Shown one piece after another: positions 18,081 to 27,396 of a stretch of 64,000 bases of DNA (its first letter is position 1; the number at the start of each line of letters is the position of its first letter). The DNA is from Flavobacteriales bacterium (GTDB lineage Bacteria > Bacteroidota > Bacteroidia > Flavobacteriales_D > Sanyastnellaceae), in contig CANGTU010000004.1 in the NCBI GenBank assembly GCA_947456965.1, forward strand, positions 1-64,000, read 5' to 3'. A model generated the notes under the pieces. It was given only the letters and a program-made list of their open reading frames with translations, searched no databases and had not been told where the DNA came from. The translations under genes and the position numbers were made by a program.

Positions 18081-18354
18081 TCCATGGGTACAGCGGCATC
18101 CGCTCGGACCAGAATCGTGATTTTCAAGGTCATGAATGAACTATTCCCCGGTGTGGAAAATCCTGATCTTCAAGCCTGCCGGTGATGAGTTGATCTTCCA
18201 GCGGAGTTCAAAAGGATGTGTTTTTATAGCTCGCGCGCGGATTGTGGGGGGCTAAAGCAACCAAAAGCCACATACGCTTGTCTCAAAGTCGGTCAGAAAG
18301 TGGTCGATCTGGAATTCCTTACGAAATTTGATTTTTTTTTGACTCACACTTTCT
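18081..18354. other. Intergenic region after the RND operon
   Basis: 274 bp with no recognisable gene, RNA or strong hairpin-plus-T-run. It contains a poly-T tract of nine near 18332-18340 just upstream of the next start, which may be part of that gene's promoter region. Confidence 0.4.
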
Positions 18355-20319
18355 ATGTTGCAAACGATGAACCGGCCATTTGGGTTGATGATTGTCTTAG
18401 CCATTTGGTGCTCACCTGTGGATGCTCAACTTCAAAACAACCAGTGGAGATTTGGCTTTAACTCAGCCATAGATTTCAATACCAATCCTCCCGGTTTTCC
18501 GACTGGAACCGCTTTGCCTACCATTCAGCCGCCACTCATTACTGGGGACCAGATTGAGGGCAGCGCATCCATCGCGAACAGAAACACAGGTGAACTCTTA
18601 TTCTATACGGATGGTGTGACTATCTGGAATGCGCTGGATCAGCCCATGCCCAATGGCTCCGATCTAGGAGGAAGTGATGTCCTTTCTGCTTTTATGGCCG
18701 CAGTCATTATCGCCGTTCCTGGATCGTGCACGAAGTATTATGTCTTCTGCATCGACGACTACGAGGAGGGATGCACGGGTGTAACCTACTCCGTGGTGGA
18801 TATGTCACTCGATAACGGTCTCGGGGATGTCGTGGCCGGTCAGAAGTCTGTTCCACTCTATGATAACGAAACGGAACTCCTGCTGGCTTATCCGAACAGT
18901 TCGGGTGATGGGTATTGGGTACTGACTAACGGGGAGGACCCTTTCACTCCAACAATTGCCGCCTTCGAAGTGACCGAAGCGGGTGTTAATCCTGATCCTG
19001 TCCTGAGCCCAGTGACCATGGGTGGCTCAGGAAGGCTGAATTATCAGGGGACCAGATTTGTTTGCACAGGCCAGTATGACTCCGATAGCGGTAGCTTTCT
19101 GGGGTTCGATCTGTTTGATTTCAATGCAGAAACTGGCCAGCTTTCCAATCCGGTTTCTATTCCGTTCTTTTCTCCTAATGACGTGCTCCAGTACTTTGAG
19201 TTTACGTTCGACGGGGATTATCTCTACGCTGGAGCCGTGTACAACATTTACCAGTTCGACCTTTCTTCAGGGGATCCGGCGACTATACTGGCTTCCGCAA
19301 CACTGACGCCAATCGGCAATCAGTTTGAAGCCAACGGAACCATTCAAATGGGACCGGATGGTAATCTCTACAGCGTTCTCGCTAATAGCGTCCTGCGTAT
19401 TGAGAACCCCGACAATCCGGCTGCGCTGATCGGCCCAATAACAGAATTGCCTGAGACAGTGTTCGCATCAATAGGCCTGCCGCAATGGATTCACCTCCTC
19501 GATGAAGAGGTGCCCGAAGGGGTTGTTGTGAAGACAGGGGACTCGTGTGTTTTTTCGGAACAGGAGTTCACGTTCAGCGAGTCTGAGTCGGTAGAAAGCA
19601 TCCAATGGAACTTCGGTGACCCGGACAGTGGCGCTGAGAATACCTCAACGGATCTTACGCCTGCCCACACGTTTTCCCAGCCGGGTACATACACCATCAC
19701 AGCGATTGTGATCTTCCCATGCGGTGCGGATACTGTTCAGCTGGCCGTCGATATCGTAGCTTGCGAACTCCCTTGTGAAGCATCCATCATCCTCAGCGGA
19801 GATTCCTGCCTGGAATCTCCCGTTTTGTTTTCGCTGGAGGCTGAAGTGGCCATCAGCGCCGCCGTTTGGAACTTTGGTGATCTGAACAGCGGACCGGATA
19901 ATACCTCAACGCTCCTGAATCCTGCGCATCTCTTCTCTGAGGCTGGTGTCTACGAAGTCGGGGTTGTCGTGTCGCTGGCATGCGGAGTGGATACGCTTTC
20001 AGCAAGTTTCAATGTAGTAAGCTGCGAAGACATTGCGGATGATTGCGATATTTTCCTGCCGAACACGTTCTCACCCAATTTCGATGGGCTTAATGATGCC
20101 TTCTTCCCGGTCACAGAATGCCCGCTGGAGGACTATGATTTTGCCATCTTCAATCGCTGGGGACAGCAGGTTTTTCGCTCGTCTGACTCGGAGCGAAAGT
20201 GGTTCGGTCAATGCAGCAATACGATGTGCTCGGATGGCGTCTATTACTATGTCTTTACCTGCACCCTGCCTTCTCAGTTTGTGCGACGGATCAGCGGACA
20301 TGTAATCCTGCTGCGATAG
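18355..20319 (+). CDS. Secreted PKD-domain protein with T9SS type B (gliding-associated) sorting domain
   Basis: 654 residues. A signal peptide (PFGLMIVLAIWCSPVDAQ) precedes a beta-propeller-like region (about 30-385) of repeated strands such as GELLFYTDGVTIWNALDQPM and GNLYSVLANSVLRIENPD. Two PKD-type domains follow, each with an IQWNFGDPDSG or AVWNFGDLNSG core and a PAHTFSQPGTYTI or PAHLFSEAGVYEV strand, flanked by single cysteines. The end is a CHU_C/type B domain, with LPNTFSPNFDGLNDAFFP and FNRWGQQVF. Such proteins are exported across the outer membrane by T9SS and stay on or leave the surface. A second ATG at 18367 gives an equally good signal peptide. Confidence 0.9.
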   Translation: MLQTMNRPFGLMIVLAIWCSPVDAQLQNNQWRFGFNSAIDFNTNPPGFPTGTALPTIQPPLITGDQIEGSASIANRNTGELLFYTDGVTIWNALDQPMPNGSDLGGSDVLSAFMAAVIIAVPGSCTKYYVFCIDDYEEGCTGVTYSVVDMSLDNGLGDVVAGQKSVPLYDNETELLLAYPNSSGDGYWVLTNGEDPFTPTIAAFEVTEAGVNPDPVLSPVTMGGSGRLNYQGTRFVCTGQYDSDSGSFLGFDLFDFNAETGQLSNPVSIPFFSPNDVLQYFEFTFDGDYLYAGAVYNIYQFDLSSGDPATILASATLTPIGNQFEANGTIQMGPDGNLYSVLANSVLRIENPDNPAALIGPITELPETVFASIGLPQWIHLLDEEVPEGVVVKTGDSCVFSEQEFTFSESESVESIQWNFGDPDSGAENTSTDLTPAHTFSQPGTYTITAIVIFPCGADTVQLAVDIVACELPCEASIILSGDSCLESPVLFSLEAEVAISAAVWNFGDLNSGPDNTSTLLNPAHLFSEAGVYEVGVVVSLACGVDTLSASFNVVSCEDIADDCDIFLPNTFSPNFDGLNDAFFPVTECPLEDYDFAIFNRWGQQVFRSSDSERKWFGQCSNTMCSDGVYYYVFTCTLPSQFVRRISGHVILLR

Positions 20320-20469
20320 GGCTTCGGCTTACCGCACTTCGCCATTGGTTTTCTGGACGACTCTCAAAGGGTGCAACATTCGGGTTCCTTTCAGAACAGG
20401 GATTTTGTGTTTCCTTCGCATTTGCCCGAAGGATGCATTTCTTGACGACAGATAAGAAATGGAAGCTAC
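20320..20469. other. Intergenic sequence with a weak hairpin
   Basis: The stretch holds a CCTTCG...CGAAGG inverted repeat at about 20413-20433, which could help end transcription of the T9SS gene. It lacks a clear T-run. Nothing else is recognised. Confidence 0.3.
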
Positions 20470-20634
20470 ATGGCGTCGCAGTTTTGGCAAAATGGCAATC
20501 CACAGGATGTTGGCAAGGAGGCAGCAGCTCGTCTGGGTATTCGCAGAGGCGATGAGGAATACCCGGTCGAGCTTCACCTTTTGCACACCACAGATGGCCT
20601 GAGTCGATTGAAACCTATAAAATCTTCAGATTAA
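20470..20634 (+). CDS. Small hypothetical ORF, 54 residues
   Basis: An ATG at 20470 opens a 54-codon frame ending in TAA at 20632-20634, just 5 bp before the next gene. The product begins MASQFWQNGN and includes AARLGIRRGDEEYPVELHLL. It is hydrophilic, has balanced composition and no signal peptide. The upstream stop in frame is at 20443. I recognise no family. It could be a real small protein, a leader ORF for the outer-membrane protein gene, or a fragment of a larger lost gene. Confidence 0.3.
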   Translation: MASQFWQNGNPQDVGKEAAARLGIRRGDEEYPVELHLLHTTDGLSRLKPIKSSD

Positions 20635-20639
20635 TTCAC

Positions 20640-21290
20640 ATGAAAAGGAGTGTTCTTCTGTATTTGGTGCTCTTGATGTTGGCTATGCCATCAATGGCAC
20701 AGGACTCTGCAAAGTCATCTGTAGTTCGTGATTCGAGCGGCTTTACCTATGGTGAATTCAAGGCCGGTTACGGTGTCACACAATTTGGTTCCGGCCTGGA
20801 ACAGAGGTTTGAGCAGGGTAACTTCAGTACAAGCGGTGGTGGCCTGTTTTCGATAGCGGCCTACCGGAAGTTCAAGGGTATTAACAACCTGCACTTCGGC
20901 TTGAAGTTTAAAGGTTTGGGTGCTGGACCAGCGCAAGGAGATGGGGATCAGGAAATGTTCTTCAACTTCTGGGGCACGTCTTTTTCAGCGAAGTTCTTTC
21001 CTGCTTCAAAGTCTGGGCAAAAGGGGATTTATCTGCAAGGTGATTTCAATTTTGTCACTCAGTTCACCCAGAAATACAGAGACACAGAAGCACTGGTATT
21101 CGACCATCAGTTTGCAATTGGCAATTCGTTCACTGCGGGCCTGGGATATCAGTATCCCTTGAGTAACCGCTACGCCCTGGTGGCTTCATTTGAATATGAT
21201 TGGGCTACTCGTCAGGGGGAGGTGCAGGGTGTCGGTGATGTGCAGTTCAGAAACAGCAACATGGCTTTCCAAATCGGACTTGTGTTCTGA
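20640..21290 (+). CDS. Outer-membrane beta-barrel protein, hypothetical
   Basis: 216 residues with a clear signal peptide (MKRSVLLYLVLLMLAMPSMAQ). The mature part is made of alternating hydrophobic/polar strands, for example FTYGEFKAGYGVTQFG, LHFGLKFKGLGAG, SFTAGLGYQYPLSNRYALVASFEYDW and a C-terminal strand ending in SNMAFQIGLVF with a terminal Phe. This is the pattern of a small outer-membrane barrel of about 8-10 strands. No specific family is recognised and the role is unknown. It stands alone between the T9SS protein and the Ntn hydrolase. Confidence 0.75.
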   Translation: MKRSVLLYLVLLMLAMPSMAQDSAKSSVVRDSSGFTYGEFKAGYGVTQFGSGLEQRFEQGNFSTSGGGLFSIAAYRKFKGINNLHFGLKFKGLGAGPAQGDGDQEMFFNFWGTSFSAKFFPASKSGQKGIYLQGDFNFVTQFTQKYRDTEALVFDHQFAIGNSFTAGLGYQYPLSNRYALVASFEYDWATRQGEVQGVGDVQFRNSNMAFQIGLVF

Positions 21291-21380
21291 CTTTTGCTGC
21301 TGCTTCAGATCTTTTTCCTGAATTTCTCGTTAGCCCGGATGGTCATCCCTGTCGGGAATGCACAGCGCACGGTGTATGTT

Positions 21381-21388
21381 TACCTTTG
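21381..21388 (+). promoter_or_regulatory. Possible Bacteroidota -7 element
   Basis: TACCTTTG matches TAnnTTTG and lies 68 bp upstream of the Ntn hydrolase start. The expected TTG at -33 is absent at 19-bp spacing, so support is weak. Confidence 0.3.
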
Positions 21389-21455
21389 AAAAAAGAAAAC
21401 AGGATCCGCTATGCGGTCCCGGGTATTCCACCTGAGGTAATTAAAACGGCATCAG

Positions 21456-22574
21456 ATGATCAGGACTTACGGGAGTTGGTGTGCGGTGCTTTGCTCGCTG
21501 CTTGTCGGAATGAGCGCACAGGCCTGCACCGGAATTACCCTCCGGGCAGCAGATGGCGCAGTGGTTGTGGCGCGCACAGTAGAATGGGCTCTCAACGATG
21601 CTCAGCACAACAAAATCCTCGTAGTTCCTCGCAATAAATCCTTCACCGGACAGACGCCCGAGGGCTACACGGGTATGAAATGGACCGGCCGCTATGGTTT
21701 TGTTACCCTCACGGCTTATGGGCAACCCTACGGTCCCGATGGACTCAATGAAGAAGGCCTGTATGTGGGAGTGTACTACCTGCCCGACTTTGCGGAATAC
21801 GCCGTGTATGACAGCAAACTGGCCGACCGATCCATGAGCGTGGGCGATCTGATGCAGTGGATGCTTTCATCTTTCCGCACAGTGGATGAAATCACATCGG
21901 CTCTGCATCGCGTAGTGGTGGTGAATGTGGAAAACAAAGACTTCGGTGGCGCTGCACTGCCATTCCACTTTAAGGTCGTGGATCCATCCGGCAACAGCAA
22001 GATTATCGAAATCGTGAACAAAGGTGAGGTCAAGATATATGATCCCTACCTCGGTGTCATCACCAACTCACCGACTTATGACTGGCACCTGATCAACCAG
22101 CGCAACTACCTGAATCTGTCCACTTCTCCAAACAGCCCCCGCAATATGGAAGGATATTACCTCAAGCCGCTCGGCGGAGGATCCGGACTGATGGGGCTGC
22201 CGGGTGATTTTACCCCACCATCCCGCTTCGTCAGGGCAGCCGCCTTCACGGCATCCTGCAGGCCGCTAGCTACTGCAGAAGAGGCCGTGTTTGAATCTTT
22301 CCGTATCCTCGACAATTTCAATATTCCCCTCGGGGCCCAGGTTCCGGCTGATCATCTGCCCACCGATATCGTGAGCGCAACACAGATCACGTCCTCATCT
22401 GACCTGAAAAACAAAGTGTATTACTACCATACGATGTGGAACAGACAAGTGCGGAAAATCAATCTGGCTGCCATCGACTTCAGTACCATCAAAGAGTATA
22501 TAATTGATGATGATGCACCCCGGATGAACTCCGTGAAGGATGTAACTCCGGTTGCTCCGAAAGGAAAGAACTAG
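21456..22574 (+). CDS. Secreted linear-amide C-N hydrolase (choloylglycine hydrolase / penicillin acylase family)
   Basis: Ntn-fold amidase of 372 residues. The signal peptide ends in SAQA, so cleavage would expose Cys24 in [11 protein letters not shown]. This matches the N-terminal catalytic Cys of the family, here generated by export. It keeps the family features ARTVEW (Arg near residue 40), [15 protein letters not shown], and an Asn/Arg-rich later core ([15 protein letters not shown], where the family has an N-PxFxxQ-type motif). Substrates in the family include bile salts, penicillin V and acyl-homoserine lactones. The one used here is unknown, and bile is unlikely in an environmental species. 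It lies 34 bp upstream of a secreted nuclease, probably in the same transcript. Confidence 0.87.
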   Translation: MIRTYGSWCAVLCSLLVGMSAQACTGITLRAADGAVVVARTVEWALNDAQHNKILVVPRNKSFTGQTPEGYTGMKWTGRYGFVTLTAYGQPYGPDGLNEEGLYVGVYYLPDFAEYAVYDSKLADRSMSVGDLMQWMLSSFRTVDEITSALHRVVVVNVENKDFGGAALPFHFKVVDPSGNSKIIEIVNKGEVKIYDPYLGVITNSPTYDWHLINQRNYLNLSTSPNSPRNMEGYYLKPLGGGSGLMGLPGDFTPPSRFVRAAAFTASCRPLATAEEAVFESFRILDNFNIPLGAQVPADHLPTDIVSATQITSSSDLKNKVYYYHTMWNRQVRKINLAAIDFSTIKEYIIDDDAPRMNSVKDVTPVAPKGKN

Positions 22575-22608
22575 TCATTGCTGTGGAAGATCCAATTTGC
22601 GGGATGAT

Positions 22609-23556
22609 ATGTGGATCAGAAGAGTCTCCCTTGTACTGATCGCAGCTCTGGTGGTGCTGACCACCAGTTCAGGCGTAGGATGGCTACCGTCCGCCTATGA
22701 TCCAAATGATTTCGGAAGCAATCAGTCCACAGGTATTCCCGGACTTGAAATTCCATTCACGGGTGCTCCCGGATCCATCATCCGGCACGCGGGCTTTTCA
22801 TTGCTTTATAACGAGGCACATGAGCAGGCCAGTTGGGTCGCTTATGAATTGACGAGCGGTGAAACTCAAAAGCGCTTTGAGCGAACAGATCGCTTCGTGC
22901 CGGATATGAAGGTAAGCGAGGGATCATCCACAGGCGCCGATTACGCCAGATCGGGATACGACCGCGGACATCTGGCACCTGCCGGTGATATGGCCTGGTC
23001 GGCCACTGCCATGGCCGAGAGCTTTTATTTCAGCAATATCAGTCCGCAGTTGCCGGGTTTCAACCGGGGTATCTGGAAACGCCTGGAAGAGCAGGTGAGG
23101 ACATGGGCAGTAGAGTATCAGTCGGTGTATATCGTGACCGGGCCAGTGCTTAATCCGGGACTGCCGGCCATTGGCCCCAATCGTGTATCTGTTCCGTCTC
23201 ACTTCTATAAAGTGATCCTGGATTATACTGGTCCGGATTTCCGGGCCATCGGCTTCATCATGCCGAATGCAGCTTCGGGTGATCCGCTCAAGGAGTTTGC
23301 GGTCTCTATTGATGAGGTGGAGCGTATCACAGGCCTGAATTTTTTTCCACTTCTCCCCGACGACGAGGAGGAACAAATCGAAAGCGAACTCTGCACAGCA
23401 TGCTGGGCCTGGGAAATCGGGTCAGCGGGGGCTCCGGGTGTGATTCAGCGAGCGGGCGGCTCCGCTCAGTGCACAGGTACAACCGCCTCCGGCAAGAGAT
23501 GCAGGCGCATGACGTCCAACCCCAACCAGCGCTGCTATCAGCACGGCGGCAAATAA
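22609..23556 (+). CDS. Secreted DNA/RNA non-specific endonuclease (NUC1 family) with C-terminal DUF5763-like tail
   Basis: 315 residues starting at the ATG that precedes a signal-anchor/signal peptide (WIRRVSLVLIAALVVLTTS). An ATG at 22552 is in frame but would overlap the hydrolase gene and add 19 non-secretory residues. The betabeta-alpha-Me nuclease core has DRGHLAP (residues 118-124, catalytic His121) and SNISPQLPGFNRGIWKRLE, which supplies the Mg-binding Asn. It cleaves DNA and RNA outside the cytoplasm. The tail carries a Cys/His cluster: QCTGTTASGKRCRR followed by NQRCYQHGG. This resembles DUF5763, a short putative zinc-binding motif. Confidence 0.88.
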   Translation: MWIRRVSLVLIAALVVLTTSSGVGWLPSAYDPNDFGSNQSTGIPGLEIPFTGAPGSIIRHAGFSLLYNEAHEQASWVAYELTSGETQKRFERTDRFVPDMKVSEGSSTGADYARSGYDRGHLAPAGDMAWSATAMAESFYFSNISPQLPGFNRGIWKRLEEQVRTWAVEYQSVYIVTGPVLNPGLPAIGPNRVSVPSHFYKVILDYTGPDFRAIGFIMPNAASGDPLKEFAVSIDEVERITGLNFFPLLPDDEEEQIESELCTACWAWEIGSAGAPGVIQRAGGSAQCTGTTASGKRCRRMTSNPNQRCYQHGGK

Positions 23557-23876
23557 TTCAACTGCATTGGCGAATCTCGCGGGCCCGGCAATGTGCCTCA
23601 GGTTTGCCTCCTGACTGAAGGCTGATCGTGCTTAACGGCGTCTGCTTCAGCCGGGTTAAAGAAATGCTGATCTTCAGCCACTCGGTTTTTCGACACATAG
23701 GTTTGTGCAGAGCAATTGATCTTAAGTGCACATCCTCTGCAGCTCATACCGGCGCCGGGTGAGGCTTGAGTTCCTTACGGGTAATGTGAGGTCTCAGGTC
23801 TGTCAATGGGTAGAAGCAAGACCAATAGGTTGAAGATATGGAATGGAAAATGGGTTCTCCGTCGCGGTATAGCTGA
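23557..23876. other. Intergenic region, no assigned gene
   Basis: About 320 bp after the nuclease gene with stops in all frames. No RNA gene, terminator or repeat is recognised. Confidence 0.4.
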
Positions 23877-24143
23877 GCGTCCGCGGCTCTGTGCGCACTG
23901 CTTGCAGCCGTTGCGCAGCCGAATGTGAGTGAGTGCAGGCAGGTGGATAAGGGCATTCACGTCATCTGGCTCTATAGCTACGCCAATAAGGCCGTGGTGG
24001 GTGAATTCAAGGATTTTATTGTGCTCATGGAATTTCCTCAGAGCGACACGGTGACCAATGAGATGATGGACTTTCTCTCGAAACAGTTTACTGAAATGCC
24101 CTTCCGCGAGATCGAAGGGGTTATCTCAAGGTTCATCCATTAG
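23877..24143 (+). pseudogene. Probable remnant of a secreted metallo-beta-lactamase-fold hydrolase
   Basis: The frame is open from a stop at 23874-23876 and has a GTG at 23925 but no ATG near the expected start. It encodes a signal-peptide-like stretch (ALCALLAAVAQ) followed by GIHVIWLYSYANKAVVGEF, KDFIVLMEFPQSD and FTEMPFREI. This parallels the first strands of MBL-fold enzymes, where a substrate-independent VVEF-D-IVV-EAP-S region precedes the THxHxDH metal motif. Here the frame ends about where that motif should start and the motif itself is absent. I read it as a truncated, decayed gene. Confidence is moderate because the similarity is judged by eye. Confidence 0.38.
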
Positions 24144-24277
24144 AATCAGGCATAATCTTCCACGAAAGCAGGGATCGGTGATAACGGGACCCTCGCCTTC
24201 CCCGACTTGAGCGGTGTATGGTGATGAAGCGCTTCGTGTTGAGGGTTTCCCGACATGCCTGCATACTGTAAACCTGA

Positions 24278-25600
<1,323 letters not shown>

Positions 25601-25624
25601 TCAGCGAAGTAGTAAACGGTTCGC

Positions 25625-26608
25625 TCAGCGCTGCTCCGCAAGCTGATGCACGATGGTTTTGACTTCGTTCTGCACCGGCTTCAACGTCTGGATGTAGCGG
25701 TAAATCGCTTTCAGGTCATTATGTGACATGCGCTGAAACTGCTCCCAGGGCATCTCACTGGAGGGAATAATTCTGCCTGCGCGAAAGCGCTCAATAAACT
25801 GCACTTCACTCCAGTCAGCAATATGTCCGGTTTCAGGATCCGGAGTAAGATTGGGGGTCATGCAAGCCATGCCGGGATGCACAGCGGATGGCATAAGGAA
25901 TCCACCGGAATAGTATTCACCGATGTAGGCTCCTGTTTTCAGATCGCGGTTGGTGTGACAGCCCCTGCAGTTGGCCACGAAGTTTGCCAGGTATTCGCCG
26001 TAGGCAGCAGTTGTATCCGGTGTGACTGAATGAGCCACTTCGCCGTTGCCTTCTGGCCCAACGGGTTTGATGACAAATGCAAACACGGCTTTGCCCATGA
26101 AGTTGGGTTCGTTTTTCGGAGTGGCGCGCTCAACGGGAGGTTGAGTCCGGAGAAATGAGATTACTGCAGTGAGATCTTCTTCACTCAGGTTGTGAAAGGG
26201 CATGATGTCAATGAGGGGCCGGCCGTCATGTCCGACACCATGGCGCAAGGCACGCGCAATTTCAGGATCGGTCATTTTGCCAATACCTGTTTCGTGCGGC
26301 GTGAGGTTGGCGGGATAGAAGTTGCCCACCGGCAACGCAAAAGCAAATCCGCCTTCGAGTGGCAACTCTTCTCCGGCCGCTATTCGCTCCCAGTTGGACA
26401 GTGGACTGTGGCAACCGCTGCAGTGCGCAGGACCGTAGGCCAGATACCGTCCTCGCGCTATTACTGCGCTGTCGGTGGAGGCGTGAATGTCAGGATAAGG
26501 GGCTTCGTAGGTTTTGTCGTGTGTAGACAGGATCGTGATGACCAGTCCGGCTACCAGCAATACCAGAATAATCCCGACCCACTTCATGAATTTCAGAAGT
26601 GTGCGCAT
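25625..26608 (-). CDS. Dihaem cytochrome c, membrane-anchored
   Basis: 327 residues with an N-terminal transmembrane anchor (about 10-28, IILVLLVAGLVITIL) and two c-type haem sites: CSGCH (63-67) in the first domain and CRGCH in the second, each domain of about 100 residues. It should be an electron-transfer protein facing the periplasm. Proteins of this type often accompany dehydrogenases or oxidases, but none is present here. The gene is convergent with eno. Confidence 0.88.
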   Translation of the reverse strand: MRTLLKFMKWVGIILVLLVAGLVITILSTHDKTYEAPYPDIHASTDSAVIARGRYLAYGPAHCSGCHSPLSNWERIAAGEELPLEGGFAFALPVGNFYPANLTPHETGIGKMTDPEIARALRHGVGHDGRPLIDIMPFHNLSEEDLTAVISFLRTQPPVERATPKNEPNFMGKAVFAFVIKPVGPEGNGEVAHSVTPDTTAAYGEYLANFVANCRGCHTNRDLKTGAYIGEYYSGGFLMPSAVHPGMACMTPNLTPDPETGHIADWSEVQFIERFRAGRIIPSSEMPWEQFQRMSHNDLKAIYRYIQTLKPVQNEVKTIVHQLAEQR

Positions 26609-26693
26609 GATGCAGTGATTAAGGTTTAGCGGTCAAACCTAATCAATTTTCAATTTCCCGCATATTCTGATCTCCTGATGAGCAGTGGTGCGT

Positions 26694-27386
26694 TCACTGC
26701 GCGGGGGCATTCGCTAAGTATCGTCGCACTGCCCAGTGCCCGAGATAGATGAGTGGTGTAAGTGCGATTGCGATCAGCAACTTGAGCACATAGTTGGTCG
26801 GGCCAATTTCGGCAAACGTGCTCCAGCTCATATTGCCCGGAAGTACGAATCCGATGTACAGCACGATAAAGCTGTCAATCAACTGTGAAATCACCGTGCT
26901 TCCTGTGCTTCGCAGCCAAATCATTTTATTGCCCGTGCGTGATTTGATCCATTGAAACAAAGTCGCGTCCAGCAACTGTGAAACGAGAAATGCGGCGATA
27001 CTTCCTACAATGATCCAGGGCGCCTGTCCGAATACTTTTTTGAACTCCGCATCCGTCGCCAGTCCATCCACTTCATATGCAGGGATATTAAGTGCGAGCA
27101 CAACAATCACAAAACAATATGCAATGAGTGCCGCCGTAATCCACGAAAGGCGGCGTACGGCTTGTTTGCCATAAAACTCATTCAGCAGATCCGTCAGCAG
27201 AAAAACCACGGGCCATGGAATGATTCCGATAATGGTGTGAAAGGGACCGACTTTCCAGCCGAACAGATCAAACGCGAGTGGAATCTCCACCAGCTTGTTG
27301 GATATGAGTTCTGCAGTGACGGCATTGGTCACAAAGAGTCCGGAGAGAAATACAAAGAGCCATTCACGGCGGGAGGAGGCGAGCAT
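26694..27386 (-). CDS. Queuosine precursor transporter, YhhQ/VUT family
   Basis: Integral membrane protein of 230 residues with about six hydrophobic segments. It contains the family pattern VTAELISNKLVEI and IPWPVVFLLTDLLNEFYGKQAVRR (an Asp-Asn/Glu-containing helix start), SQLLDATLFQWIK and STVISQLIDSFIVLYIGF. Members import queuosine precursors such as preQ0/preQ1. The ATG at 27386 is preferred. The frame stays open to 27524, but that would overlap the upstream peptidase gene in another frame and add hydrophilic residues. The start is 10 bp after the M1 peptidase stop. Confidence 0.87.
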   Translation of the reverse strand: MLASSRREWLFVFLSGLFVTNAVTAELISNKLVEIPLAFDLFGWKVGPFHTIIGIIPWPVVFLLTDLLNEFYGKQAVRRLSWITAALIAYCFVIVVLALNIPAYEVDGLATDAEFKKVFGQAPWIIVGSIAAFLVSQLLDATLFQWIKSRTGNKMIWLRSTGSTVISQLIDSFIVLYIGFVLPGNMSWSTFAEIGPTNYVLKLLIAIALTPLIYLGHWAVRRYLANAPAQ

Positions 27387-27396
27387 CCAGTGGAGA

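Noticed and set aside
18093-18185. Short plus-strand ORFs after the RND pump
   Set aside because: The longest clean ATG frame is about 33 codons with no recognisable features.
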